Below, one piece after another: positions 11,123-24,162 of a DNA stretch of 64,000 bases. The stretch comes from Spinacia oleracea. Lineage: Eukaryota; Streptophyta; Magnoliopsida; Caryophyllales; Amaranthaceae. Each line of letters begins with the position of its first letter. The first letter of the stretch is position 1. The stretch is taken from the NCBI RefSeq assembly GCF_020520425.1, contig NC_079491.1, positions 6,869,143 to 6,933,142 on the forward strand. Reading direction: 5' to 3'. The notes beneath the pieces were generated by a model. That model made no database searches. It saw only the letters and a list, made by a program, of their open reading frames with translations, and had not been told where the DNA came from. Both the position numbers and the translations under genes were made by a program.

Positions 11123-12100
11123 TTTTGTATCTGGGTTGTTTTCTTCAGAAACAAGTAATTTGACTCATTAATCTCTGATCAAAACAGATTAGGTGGAAAT
11201 TTGATCGTTTTAATACGTGATTATACCCTTTTTGGAGTACAATTTTACATGATAATAACTTAGAATTAACAGAAAGTTCAACAGAAATGTAAGTTTTTCT
11301 CCAAAAAAATCACAATTAAAACCAAGTTAACACCCAAGAATCCAAGATTACGTGCCCAAATGATTGAGAAATCATAGATTAATTAATTTTTCTTAAAATC
11401 ATTAATATTAACCTAGAAGTATAACAGTAATTAGTAATTACAACTCAAACACGGAATTCAATAACCAAGAACTATGAATTAATCTTGCATGCAAATTAAA
11501 TAAATTAAATAATTCATGGGTTTAAACTTTATGGAATTGTATGATTGAATTTGAAGCAAGAAATCGAAAAACTAACCGATGAATGCAAAAAAGAATGAGC
11601 TGAAACTCTGAAGTTTGATCAAAGTCTGTTTGGGTTTCTTGAAAATGAAGTATTTAACAGAATTACAACGTACTGAACTGAAATGGGTGACGATGTTAAG
11701 TTGACTCAATTAGGAAATGGTAGGTTTTAAACAGGGGGTAAAGATTTCAATCTTAACTAACTTTTTCTATGGGTTTTCTTGATTGTTTTCACGATATAGA
11801 ATAAGTTTTTATTCCCGGGGTAAGAATTAAGAAGAGAGGCTTAAAAGGCAAATGATTTAAACGGAATAAATCTAAGACCTCAAGTCTTCAATGTCACCTT
11901 ATAAACTTCCTTAATACGGAGTAGTTCCTTAACTAAACGAGTTAAACTAAATATAGTACTATCAATATATCCGGGTTGGAATCCCGTACGGGTACCATAA
12001 ATATAAAGGATTGTAGGTATGTTGTAAGGAGTAATTCCTAACTTATGTGACAATTTACTATTGGGCTGGGCGATACTATAAATGACGTGGTGATTCCAGT
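11123..12100 (-). other. RPT1 upstream region
   Basis: Upstream of the RPT1 ATG. AT-rich, probably containing a 5' UTR (perhaps with an intron) and the promoter up to about 11.7 kb. No clear TATA box could be assigned. Confidence 0.4.
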
Positions 12101-12480
12101 GGATTAATTAAGCAGGGTGTCAATTCGGACTATCAGGTCCGGGTTGAAACGAGTTTATTTGGCTATCAGGTCGGGTTGAAAAATTAACGAAATGATTCCG
12201 GATAGTGGACACGTGTTCATATCGGACCTGGTTAATATCCGGTCGGGTTCATTCGGGTCAGGGAACAATCGTGTCAGGTCAGGTTGGGTTGTAAACAAGT
12301 TTAGTCGGGTTGTAATAGGTTCGAGTCATATCGGATCGGATTCATATTTGGTCAGGTCAAGTCGGTTCGGGTTGGAACACGACATGTTGTAAACAGTTTT
12401 AGCGAGTTATAACAAGTACATATCATATCGGGTCGGGTTCATATTGAGTAAGGTCAATTCAGATCCAAATTAGAAACATT
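12101..12480. repeat. GGGTC/CGGGTTG-rich degenerate repeat
   Basis: Short phrases such as GGTCGGGTTCAT, CAGGTCGGGTTG and GTCAGGTCAGG recur many times. This resembles the GC-rich bodies of small transposons elsewhere in the window, but no ends or target duplication could be fixed. Confidence 0.4.
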
Positions 12481-12580
12481 ATCGGGTTGTTACTAAAATC
12501 ATAATTTCTTCTCTTGGCACATTTGACGACTCTAGGTTAGCCTTGAAGTCTAAACAAATGTGCTCGTCAAGAGAGGGGAA

Positions 12581-12688
12581 ATAAATCAAATAATTAGATA
12601 AAACAAAGGTCAATTAATTAAGGTAAAATAAGTTATAAATCAAATAATTAGATAAAACAAAGGTCAATTAATTAAGGTAAAATAAGTT
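12581..12688. repeat. Perfect 54-bp tandem duplication
   Basis: Two identical adjacent 54-bp units starting ATAAATCAAATAATTAG. They are identical, so either young or an assembly artefact. Confidence 0.9.
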
Positions 12689-13101
12689 CAGATAAGACTC
12701 GTTGAATTCAAATTATATATGTTTAGGGAAGAAACTAAAGTAAGCAAGGACTATAGAATACACACAAGTGAAGTAGGAACCCAGAAGATGATACTCTTTC
12801 AAGGCGCTTTTCATAAGTAGGAATACATGAACAAATTGGGACACATGCTATTTACTATCAGATCAAAATGATAACTGTATGTGTATTCTACCACTTCGCG
12901 GTCTGAAGTTATAGTAACAGAACCGAACCTAAAAATGGCATGTACAAAGAATTTAGCCATGAAAAACCACAAAATCCGAACACCTTTACAATGAATCAAT
13001 CAAAAGATAATAGCAGAGTGGATACACTATACACCCACAAGTTCTAAGAAAGAAAAAAAAAGGATTCAAAGTTTTGCAGCAAATGAACGAATTGAATACC
13101 A

Positions 13102-16100
13102 TTATGTACATTGTATGGTGAAAGCTTTCTCGGGGTTGTTTGGATCGATTTCTGAGTGATGAGGGAAATCATTAGGCATACTTGGAGCAGAAAGACCAGC
13201 TTGGTTAAAGACTTGAACCACCTCTTTGTGCACAACTGCATTTCCTTCGGATGTCAGGTGCAACCCATCACTGTCAATGGCAGAAATTCCGAAGATCAAA
13301 AAAAGTTCAGATGTTAACCCAACAAGGAAGAGAAAGCAACAGTGATTCTCTAAATAAATAAAAAGCAGACCTTAAGTATTTTCTTTGCCAGCCCTCATTT
13401 TCTTGCATCTTAGACCATAGATTAATGGAGGGAATACCCAATTCCTCTGCTAATGAAACACACTGATTTGCATATTCCCCTGTCGTTTCATTTGTTCGTT
13501 CTGGAAGCTTCATTGCCTTTTCACCATACACTGACCTAGCAGAAAAGTAGAAAATGCAACTTTGAGCTCCTCAAGTACTCGCTTACACATTCACACTATT
13601 TAGGGAGGATAATAAACGTATCAAAAAAACTGAATGTCGAGCAGAGGAAACAAAGCAATAAACGAATGCAGATAAATTGTTAGCCTTCGCCACAGGAAAG
13701 TAATTACAGTTATGGTGTCACTATTGGTCCTGGTATGCATCAGAAAATACAAAATTCTTCCTTTTTCAAAATTTGCCACAATATTGATTATGAAAGCCAT
13801 TTTCACCAACTGTCCAAATGTCTACCACTATAAATACAAAATGTGTTGAGGAAATTTTTCTTACAACTCTTTCAGAGATTTCCCAGGGGCCAACATAAGT
13901 TAACTCCCAAATAAAACTAATGGCCTTCATTAGGGGGGAAAAAGGGAGGGTTTCCAGTCTTTAATGAGTCTGGTGTACTTCGAACCAAGAAAATCTCAGC
14001 TTTACACTCATCAAAATTTTATACAAATCACGAAAGAATCTCGATTTCTCAAGGGTGTCAAAAGTATTCTTCAGTATGGATCTGAAGTGGCGCTTTTCAA
14101 TCCAACATCATTTACAAACATGAAAGAAAATGGACTTCACACAACATCGAAACTTATATTGGAGTCATGGAGAACTCTCTACAATTCTTAGCAGTCAAAA
14201 AGAAAAGGCCAAAGCACCATAACATGAAAATAATTTGAGGTTCGGTCATATGATAGGTCTCAAATCTCAATGGCCATTGAAAAACCCAAAGGCACAATCC
14301 AATTTCCATCACGATTTTCTCTCTTAATGAAAACTTGTAAGGGAAACCTTCAAACGGATTTGAAGGAGTAACTTTGGATCTAGTGTCATACATTCACCAA
14401 AGGGAAATATCGACTAAGAACAATCTTTGATGATAGGTAGATATTGGGAAGACTCTCTTACATATTCTTTTTAAGACTTTAAAACGACGTACTTGAGTTT
14501 CCCAAAAATAAGTATAGCCTACACTTTGACATAGGACAATAAATTTGGAGTTTTGGGTAAATTTACAGCCTCGAAAGCCGTCATTGGCGAATCCCCCCTA
14601 AGAAACCACCAGTACCCACAGACAAGGTAACAACCATTTAGCTCACTTTCCCCAGTTACCCTCTAAAATAAAAGCTAACATCTCAATTTTATCCTTTTGT
14701 CAATTTTACCTTAAAACTGAAAAGTGAAGCGTTTTAGATTTCCGTTCTTCAACCTTGACCCTATGATCTAGACTGTTAAACCATGATAGAAGACACATTA
14801 CGTTAAAGTTTTATATGCTAATCTAACAATCCACATCATGTATCACGAGTTATGACTATATCACATAGACCTTTGAAAGAAGTCTCAGAACATGATTTAT
14901 TGCAGTAGACCTCTGAGATTTTTTCTTCTTCTAGAAACTAATATCCACTAGGCCAACTAAAACCTCTTTCACCAAAATTGCACCAGAAAGCTATCTATAT
15001 ATGTACATAAAGGAATGCCCCTACATCTGATAATTAATCCAAAACTACCATTCTGCTAACTAAAATGTCAGCATTCATGAACCATGGCTAGTCCGTTTAA
15101 TGTATACCTTCTGTTATCTCGCCAAACAAGGTCCACCTGAAAAGCTTTACAAAGAACGACACAAGTGTATTTTACAAAAGACCACGGACATGTCACATGT
15201 ATAAGAAGAGTAGACTTACTGTGCATATTCCATGCGGCCTTGCTCGTCAATAGGTGGGGGAGATATAAGCACCACTAACATGGTGGGGGAGCATCTCTGC
15301 AATTTATAGGGACAAGTGATTTATATACAAGCAGAAAGTGATGATCATAGATACAAGTCGAACCATCAAAGAATATACTTGAGGGTAAAATATGTAGCAT
15401 GAAAACAACGGGTCCAGTACAAGTTCCAAACTTCCAATAAGTCTGAATATGAAGAAGGAACAACTTTTACAGAACTTTAGAAAAACGACCTAAAAAACAA
15501 TTTTAGTGTTCATACTCACAAAGCGTGAAATAACAAGCACTGATTAGCCTGTTTTGACTGTAAAACCAGAATCTGAAAATTCTTAGACGCAGGGATACGT
15601 TTCTACTGGCACTGATACTATCTCTTTCACTCAAATCAATTGACTCGAATTAGAACAAAAGTATGTATGCAAATTTCAGCATTTCCAGATAAATCAAATG
15701 AGAAAGTAAATATTATAAGTGGACAAGACTATTGTTTAGAGACATCCTGAACTGGAAAATGAGACTACTGACTTGCAAGTTGCAACAAAGTATTAACACT
15801 AATAAGTTCACAAAGACAGGAGAAAGGATAACCTTCAAGTGCAGAACAATCTTTCTAAGGTTCTCTTTGTATTCCTCAATAGGAACATGTTGCCGTTCAC
15901 TATTCCTCCCAAGCAAAGCCGCGTCATTAGCTCCAAAAAAAATGGTGGCCGCAACAGGAGGATTAGCCAAGCCCAGCTGGAATTACGGTGGAGGACAAAA
16001 GATAAAAATAATATTATGGTCAGTGTGTAGACAGGAAACCAGTAAAAGATCATTCACATAGATGTCAGAGAGCACAAGCCTCCAGCTTAAGACTGGAGTT

Positions 16101-18094
16101 CAAGTTCCATGTTATCAACCTATGACAAGGGAAGCATTGCATAACCCCCCCCCCCCCCCCCCCACCCCACCCCTTCCTCAACCTCAGCTTATGATGAACT
16201 AATACCAAACTCACCCAGTCACCCACATTACTCAGGTAATTCATCTCATCTCAATTCTCAAATACCCGTGATAGTTCTTTACACTCCGAAATGAACACCT
16301 AAGACTTTACTTTGGGTCAAAGACATGCAAAAATTATTAACACAGTAGTCTGCCATCTCAACAAAAATATGTCTACAACTAGTAGCCAAGTTCTATCCTA
16401 GTCCAAGTAATATAGCCTTACACAGTTTGAAAAGGGATTGTCAGCAGATTATAGGTTACTTATCCAATAATTTGCACTAGTGAAATGTGAAGCCATAGAA
16501 GCCAAAAAAACTTAGCCCCGATAACATGTGTGCTTCCAAAACAGCGAAAAAATCTGGCCTTGTTATCCATATAAGTATACAACTCGTATTCAAGGAAATA
16601 GTTCCAAATTCTCACAAATTAGCTCGAACTTTAGGAATTATCAACTTCCCCAAAACCACATCTTATCAATCTTACTTCCCCAGTACACAAGTATGATACT
16701 GATCAAAAGACTTTTCCTTATGAACAGCAATGGAAATTCTCATATTCCCCGTATTAATGATTCCAACCCAAACACGCACCATTCATTCTAATTCAAAATT
16801 TTCAACACCCGAGAGGGTTTGGCAACCTAGAAATTGATGCTACTGAGTACTGACACTAGACCAACACCCTTGAACAAGTCAACAAACAAAAATACATTTT
16901 TTCATCTCAACAAATACATGTCCACCACTAATAGCTAAAGTCCTAGTCCAAGTAACATACACTTACACAGTTTGAAACAGGGATTATCAGCAGGTTATGG
17001 TGAATAGTTCATTATCCTATAATTTGCACTGGAGACTCAATAAGATGTGTGCTTCAGAAACAGAGAAACAATCTGCCTCATTATCGCTCACGTTCAAATA
17101 AATAATTCCAAATTCTCACCAATTAGCTCCTACTTTAGGAACTGTCATATTCCCAAAAAATCACCCCTCTTATCAATTTCACTTATCTCAGTCCACAAGT
17201 AAGATCAACAGACATTTCCTCATGAACTCCAGTGGAAAATTCTCATATTACCCATATTGATGACTCCAATCCCAAATACGCACCACCGCTTCTAATTCCA
17301 AATTACCCACATCCAAGAAGCTTTGGCAACCAGGAAGTCAGTGCTATCGACACCTAATTCAATTAGACCAAAACCCTTGAACAAAAAGAAAAATCATCGG
17401 AATAATCAAAAATAGCTAAGTTTAATCATCTCATCTAAGTCTAAAAATCATTTCCCTCCACAAATCCAATCAAAGTTCACATCTTGTAGAAAATTTCAAT
17501 TTTCTAAAACACAATCTTAAATTTCACATATAACTACAATTGTCTAACACCAATGTTTGGCACAACCGATTAAGGTCCCATGAAAAACACAATATGATTG
17601 GATATAACAACCACTATTTTTAAATCTCATCATCTTCCATCAGCAACTTCCACCATCACAAATCACTCATTTTTCCCCTTTTCTTGGTTTTATTTGGGAA
17701 TTCAAAGAAATATGTGCACTAGAAATAAACTAAAATAAAATACACACATTTGATCTAGGTTTTAACTTATAAGAGTTGAAACAAGTGGAAAAAACATACA
17801 AGAGGGAAAATATGATGCAAGAGAAACAATGCCCATCTGGTGTTGTACCCACCATAACCTCGATTCAGTATATCAGCCTGCAAAATGTTCAATAAAATTG
17901 AGGAAATCTACAATGTAAAGCAAAATGTTGGAAAACAAATCAATCAGAAATCAGGGAAATGTAGTGAGAAGAGGAAATGGTGGAACCTTGCGAGAGAAAT
18001 TGTCAGCAAGAGCAGAGCCCCAACCACTAGGGCTGAAGGATTGTTGTGTGATGGAGTCCCCAAATAGTATGATTTGTGGCCTTATGCCTTTCAT
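13102..18094 (-). CDS. GDSL/SGNH esterase (IAH1/CPRD49-like)
   Basis: Hydrolase of the SGNH fold, plant GDSL subfamily related to isoamyl-acetate-hydrolysing esterase. Exons (minus): 17987-18094, 17800-17877, 15833-15976, 15220-15296, 13371-13535, 13102-13270. They total 741 nt, 246 aa, normal for this short subfamily. Block I FGDSIT carries the nucleophile Ser14; block II has RGYGGYNT; block III FFGAND has Asn79; block V SDGLHLT gives Asp192 and His195. All catalytic residues are present. The middle has the family phrase LISPPPIDEQGRMEYA. No signal peptide is seen, so it is probably cytosolic. The first ATG in good context begins MKGIRPQI. Introns are long (up to about 1.9 kb). The natural substrate is unknown. 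Confidence 0.9.
16144..16163. repeat. Poly-C tract
   Basis: About 20 consecutive C in a GDSL-gene intron, followed by CACCCCACCCC. The exact length is likely unreliable. Confidence 0.85.
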
Positions 18095-18813
18095 CTTGAG
18101 CCACTGTGATTCAGAGATATGGGCAAAGAAGTGAAGAACCAGTGAAAGTTTGTTGGAACTGTGTCGATAAAATTGAGGAACAAATTGGGATGTGATCGAA
18201 CCCGAATTTTATTTTATTTTTTGACCTATTTCTATTAGCCCCTTTTAAAAATCCAATCTTAAGTCGTTTTGAATTAGCTTAGCTTCCGATAATAGTCAAA
18301 AAGTTAAATATTGAGTAAGTTTTATTATCAAACACGGGTTCATTCGGGAAATAAGTACAAAATTAGTGTGTAGCTCGGGCGATGCCCCGAATGTTAAATT
18401 GAACACTTGAATTTTTAGATTTATTTTTGAGCTCAATATTTGATAAAATACATGTACACTATAAAATGGAAAACATCCATCATTTTTGTCTACTACACAC
18501 ACTATGTCGTTTATCGTGGGAAATATATTTTCAATTACGTACACCATCTTACAATTTGTATAATTTCTTTTTCTAGTGGAACTAAGTGATTCTAATTAAT
18601 AAAAATCAAATTAGATATATGCAGCTATGCAAGGCATTTCTGTAGTTGATGTTGATGACAATTATGATATCATGTTTATTCATGGTTGTCCTAATTTTTT
18701 TTTTTCCAAATAGTCAATAGAAAATTAAAAGTCACATAAAAATTTATTATTTTAGACTTCATGTTAACATTTATTTATAAATTAATGTGAAGATATATAC
18801 CACAATTGGTGGT

Positions 18814-18868
18814 TGGTTAAGATGGTAATGAGAGTTATCATCCACACTTGAGGTCCGAAATTCGAACC
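18814..18868 (+). other. tRNA-like box A/box B segment in Helitron copy 3
   Basis: TGGTTAAGATGG and ATTCGAACC span 55 nt. Box B has one mismatch at its first base. Confidence 0.5.
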
Positions 18869-18953
18869 TCATTGTATGTATTGATTTTTGGTTGTCCATG
18901 ATATGACATATCATTTTGTGAGTGAATGATGTGGCGCAAAGAGAAGAGTAATA

Positions 18954-19281
18954 CTCCCTCCGTCCCGGAATACTTGACCTGTTTTCCTTATCGGGCCGTC
19001 CCTTAATACTTGATCTGTTTCTAAAAATGGAAATATTCTAACAAATATTATATTATTTCTCACTCCACCCCTATTAACCCACCTACCCCCTACTCCATAC
19101 AAAAAATAATTAAAAATTCAACCCCTACTCTCCCCCACCCCACCCATTTACACATTTCCCACTAACTACATTAAAATAATACCCCACTATCAACTACTAC
19201 TTATTAAATTAAATAAGTCAATTCAAGACCCTTAAACTCTGTGCCGGTCAAACCGGGTCGAGTATTCCGGGACGGAGGGAG
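18954..19281. mobile_element. Stowaway MITE
   Basis: Inverted ends CTCCCTCCGTCCCGGAATAC / GTATTCCGGGACGGAGGGAG with a TA duplication (18952-18953, 19282-19283). The family is Tc1/mariner-related. It is nested in Helitron copy 3 and therefore younger. Confidence 0.9.
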
Positions 19282-19627
19282 TACGTGGCAAATAGACGTT
19301 TTCCAACGTCTTTTAATATATTAGTATAGATATAAACTTTTGGTGGGTTTTCATTCTAAAATTGATGGAATGATAATAAAATGAGTAGTCGAAGTATTAG
19401 TTGGTAATATTTTCTCTATTTTTTCAACGAGGATTGTCCACACAAACAAACAAGTTGATTAAATAAGTAAATATCATATTTTGAAGGCAAGATAAACACG
19501 AAAAAGGTTAGGATATTATAGATAAACCGAAGAAAAAAAAAATTAGAGCAACATCAAGGGGTCTTATCTTAAGACTTTTCTCATATGTCATGTCAGATTT
19601 CCACTAATATTTAATTAATTAAACTTT

Positions 19628-20092
19628 TGTAACAAGGATCGAACACCAGACCTCTTTGTTGAAAGTTACACTTCCTACCATCTTAGCCAACCACAACTTA
19701 TGTTATATCTTTCTATATTAACATATATATTCTTTTGACGTTAAATAATACATTAAATAAAAGTGAATGCAAAGAAAAAAGGAAAAAAGAAAATGATTAC
19801 TTAATTTATAAATGTAGAGTTATTATTTTTCTAGCTTAAGGCTCAAAAAAAAAAATGGTGCAATAAATCAACTAATTATGAAGAAAAGTATCTAACTTTG
19901 TTTTGATTTCCGAATGTGGGATTTCATAGTTGGGAAGTTTGTTGATCGGCCACTGCACTAATCTTGTGTCACCACCGTAATTTGATGTCATTTGATGTCG
20001 ACGACGACTCCATCTATATGTGCACATATTTACAAAATAAATAAACTCAAATAAAAGTAATAAACCGGGGCAACGCCCGGGCTACACACTAG
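19628..20092 (+). mobile_element. Helitron (copy 5), 5' end missing
   Basis: The 3' end is intact: GGGGCAACGCCCGGGC hairpin, then ACACACTAG ending at 20092. The expected TCTATACT start is absent. The internal tRNA-like segment (19636-19689, minus) is almost at the left edge. The insertion is bracketed by an imperfect direct repeat TTTAATTAATTAAACTTT (about 19610 and 20093), unusual for Helitrons. Confidence 0.6.
19636..19689 (-). other. tRNA-like box A/box B segment in Helitron copy 5
   Basis: Minus-strand TGGCTAAGATGG and GTTCGATCC both match consensus and span 54 nt. Confidence 0.55.
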
Positions 20093-20373
20093 TTTAATTA
20101 ATTAAACTTTGTTAAGACTTCTTCAGACTCAATCAAATTCAGTTCTTCACCCCTCAACTCATTTAAAACATCTCAAATAATATAACATTTTAATTTATTT
20201 TTTTAATTTAACTCACATATTGAGTCTTAGTTTTACAAGATTCGATTTAAGACTTTGTTAAGACGAACCCACTTCAATGCTACAAATTGAAATGTTTGAT
20301 CTTAAAACTAGGTGAATCATATGCCATGTCAGCAAAATTCAAGTCTTAAGACTTGGCGCTGATGTTGCTCTTA

Positions 20374-23300
20374 GTACTAAGTATTGGTTGTTTTGGGTCT
20401 ACCTTGACCAGAAATTTGGGAATAATTGATTATATTCCAGGCATTGGGCATCATTTGAAGATCCAATTCTTTTTCTTTTTTTATTTTTTTTATTTTAGGA
20501 TTATACCCGAATCGACCCAGAACCCGCACCAACTATATCCACTTTTAGCAGATTTGGAGATAAAACTTATTTGGCCAAAGGTCAAACTCCACCCGGCCCA
20601 TGATCACCTCCAGATGGACCTAGATCATTCAAGAGAGTTATAGTTTCTTTTGCTATTGAACCCATATTTTTAGTTGGCGGCCCATCAAACTTCAAGTTTA
20701 TGATTCATGGATGAGGTTTCCAAGAAATGGGACTTGGCTTATCTAATCAAGTCGGCGCAGTCCTACACGAAAAAAGCATAACACGACACGGACACAGAAA
20801 AAGTACATCCCGGCACGGCAATAAGTCGTGGACTATGGGCTCGGTTCAGACAACACTTTTTGGGAAAAGTATGATTGGGCATGGTGCTATTGTACTACAC
20901 AACAAAGCACGTTAATTGTAGTGAAATAAAGATTAGGCATGAGGCTCATTACAGCTCGACACGTGGGCTTGGGTCATGAATTCATGCATAAGCCACCCTT
21001 TTAAAATTTGCGACCAACACTAAACAAATGAGTTTGACATGGACAACACCCATTTAGGCCCATAGCACTAGGAAAGAACGACCCAACACGGTACATGGTC
21101 ATCTTTTGGCTTATCTTCAAACGGAGTAAGTATGATTATAATCTTTCTCAGTAAGAGTAATATTTTACATAATCTAATGTAACTCAATAGTACTATGTCG
21201 GTAGCTAAACTTCATAGTGTCTCAACAATGTCATGAGGTGACTTCTTTCGAACTAATTTCACAATTGTCTTTCGATAGGTCTTGTATACAACAAGTATAA
21301 TTTCATACAATAAGTTTGACTTTACAAATTTATACAGAGTAGTACGCTTGCTTATTTAACCTTTTTAAATCTGATTGGAACTTACTACACTTAAAAATTA
21401 TGCTTTTCAGGTGAAATGAACGCACCTTGTGTATGTAATTATGTCTTGTCCCACTTTCATGTTAGCTTTCTCTATTTTGCAAGTTGATTGTGAATAGAAG
21501 AGTAGAGTTGGTCTGATTAATCTGATGGAGTACCAGAGTTGGTTGCCAACATGAACATCCACACAGTACGTCATCAACGATAGTAATCCAATTTAAGTAA
21601 TCTTATTCTTATCTAGACTAGTCCCAATGTCCCATACTCCCATACCGAACTACTTTGTACGTAACAACTAACAAGTGAAAAATGCCTTGAATGTTTCATC
21701 ACTGAAAAAAAAAGGCAATTTGGATAATAAATTATCCGGCAACTAGTGCACTAAATTTATAAACTTTCTATCCTTAGAAATGTATTTTAAACTCTTAGAT
21801 AGACCATCACACGTCTTTTGATTCCTTTTACATTCCGCATAAAATAAGTGTAATAAGTATCACAAGGATATGATAATTGACAAAAACCTCACGAAATACG
21901 TCTCCTTGTAATATAAACAGACAAATAACCCGTATAATTTTAGATTCAAGCTAGTAAATTAGAGGAAAACACCGTATTTCTCAAAGCCACACGGCTTTCA
22001 CCTTTCATGAGAAAAAGTAAAACTTATAAAATGCATCTGGGAACACCATACACCAAGCATGTGTTACATGTGATGCCAAAACTCGACTCTTCACATGCCA
22101 ACAGCCAACAGCCAACACGGGAGTACGATTCTCGTTGCTCTCGGGTGCACGTTATACATACATGTTACATTGAAGAGAAGCATACATATGTACGGCCGAG
22201 GAACTCGATCTTGTAAGATGAGAAGTTGTTTAATCCAACCAAGGAATGGAAATCCAGTGAGATGAACTTTTTTTATACAAGTGCAAGGACCTATAATGGG
22301 CTCCCATAGTGGTTAACAATCTTTATCTAAACCAAAACAATAAAAGCAAAGTGATAGAATGACATAACATAATGTTACAATCATATTCCACTAATATGTG
22401 TTTCTATAGTACGATGACCCCCTCTTTTTTCCTTTGATAATGCCATCATCTTTAAGATTAATGTGACCCCTCATTATGTGAATATGTGACCCCTTGTGTT
22501 CTAGCTTCCACATGCACGAAAATCGTACGAATCGAATCAATGCTTTGTTCTTTTCACGTTATTCTTATTGCATATTGCTTATTTTTCTAAAAATCATATC
22601 AGATAAGAAAAATTAGATCAAACTAACCAGACTAGAAAAATAAAGATAAACACTCACAGAAAACATTCAGACCCACATCAGGAAAAATCAGACCAGATAA
22701 AACCAAACCAAACCAGTGACTAGAAAAATCAGACATGGTAAAGAGCACAGAGCCCAAGTCATAATCTTGGGGCGTAATAACAACCATGCTTACCTTTCAA
22801 CCCCGAGATCAGAACTACCCTTTATCCGGGAGGGAGGGTTTAGGTTGTACTTAGGTTAGGTACCTTTTATGGTTGTAAGAGGACCATGTTGACATGTTGT
22901 ACTTTACAGTATGGATACATACAATCTAGGGAAAATGCATAAACATCAGGAGCTTTCAGTTTTGAGAAGAAAGTGGTTAACTGGTTACATTACAATATTA
23001 ATGGCATGCCCAAATTACAGATTCATGTATCAGTCGTTCAAGATGATAAGCATTACATCAAATCATGTATCCATCATATAAACAAATTATTGGGATCATT
23101 TCAATTTGAAAATATATCATACACCTACCTAGATCATTTCTTCACTTGTTTTCTTTTTTTAACAAAAATCATTCAAGTTGCTAAATAGTAACAACAAAAT
23201 CAAACAGAACAAAAGTAATTAGGTAAGAAGAAAAAAGAACTCTCAACACATAGATAACAAAGCAAACAGAAGACAGGTGATGGATGCAATGCATGAGTGT

Positions 23301-24162
23301 CATGTTCCTTAACATTTTCCCTTTGCCTGTAATCATAGAAGGCTATGTAGGACAGCTTTTTACTGCCTATTGCCATACCTGGTTGGAAAAGTTACCCATG
23401 GTGCAGCTCATAGCCATTATTGGATGGATAAATCATTCGGCAACTTGAAGACGCCTTTGCCTCCCTCGAGCACTCACTGCAAAAGGGAACACATAGCCTT
23501 TAAGGAAAAAAACAAAGAAGATTGAACAAAGCAGATAAAAGCTGAGTAAAGAGGTCACCTGATAAGACATGAAAAGATTGTATTGGACAATTATTTATCA
23601 GATTCACTGATCAGCAAAGCAACTGTTGAATTCCATGATGTTCGTGGATGTTCTCGTACTTCTAGCACTGAATTACGGAATTCAAGGGACTTCAGATGAT
23701 TTAAGTAACAGCAAACAACTACAGTTTACAGGAAGTCTCAATGATTAATCACCTGAACTGCAAGTTCTGAGCTTGTCAAGGTATCTACCTATAACACAAG
23801 GAGTCTGACCATAGTAGTACACAACCCATTCCATGATCTTATTCCTTTTAGACTGCAGCATTTATTGAATCAAATATGCGGGAGCAACAAATCCAGATAT
23901 CCCATAAATGTTTGAATCGTAGTTAACCAAACAGAGAAACAGTAGGGATTCAGAAGTCTGAGTAGAGATAATTTTAATACTTGCTTCTTCATTATCATAG
24001 TATTAACTATCTATAATCCTTTTGACTGAAAATTACAAACAGATAATCTACACAAATATGATTGGTTAGTATCAGAACCACTAGCACAAAACATAAAAGT
24101 ATATTAATAGGCCTCTCGAGCACTTTTCACTAACAGCTATACTATGAAGGAAAATAGACTTC
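20374..24162. other. Intergenic region and BOR 3' flank
   Basis: No convincing gene. A patch at 20.75-21.1 kb has repeated GCACGACACGG-like phrases, probably an old transposon. Just beyond the BOR stop, at about 23430-23480 (minus), an AG acceptor precedes a short frame SARGRQRRLQVAE with a stop; this may be a 3' UTR or alternative terminal exon of BOR. Confidence 0.35.

Larger units (their letters stand above)
18363..19330 (-). mobile_element. Non-autonomous Helitron (copy 3), split by a Stowaway
   Basis: Minus orientation. The 5' end TCTATACTAATATATTAAAA lies at 19330 and the 3' hairpin CGGGGCATCGCCCG plus CTAA lies at 18363. The ends match copy 1 except for the final base. It is interrupted by a Stowaway MITE at 18954-19281 and carries the tRNA-like segment at 18814-18868. 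Confidence 0.75.
19546..20370. mobile_element. Tourist-like (PIF/Harbinger) element carrying a Helitron
   Basis: Ends GAGCAACATC / GATGTTGCTC with TTA duplications (19543-19545, 20371-20373). TCTTAAGACTT is shared in both arms, and an ATGTCATGTCAG-type motif is also mirrored. The interior from about 19628 to 20092 is a Helitron insertion. Confidence 0.75.

Noticed and set aside
12101-12480. Transposon with defined ends
   Set aside because: Repeat style resembles known elements but no inverted ends or target duplication could be found.
15713-16061. Plus-strand frames opposite GDSL exon 3
   Set aside because: Shadow of a well-supported exon (GLANPPVAATIFFGAND) on the minus strand.
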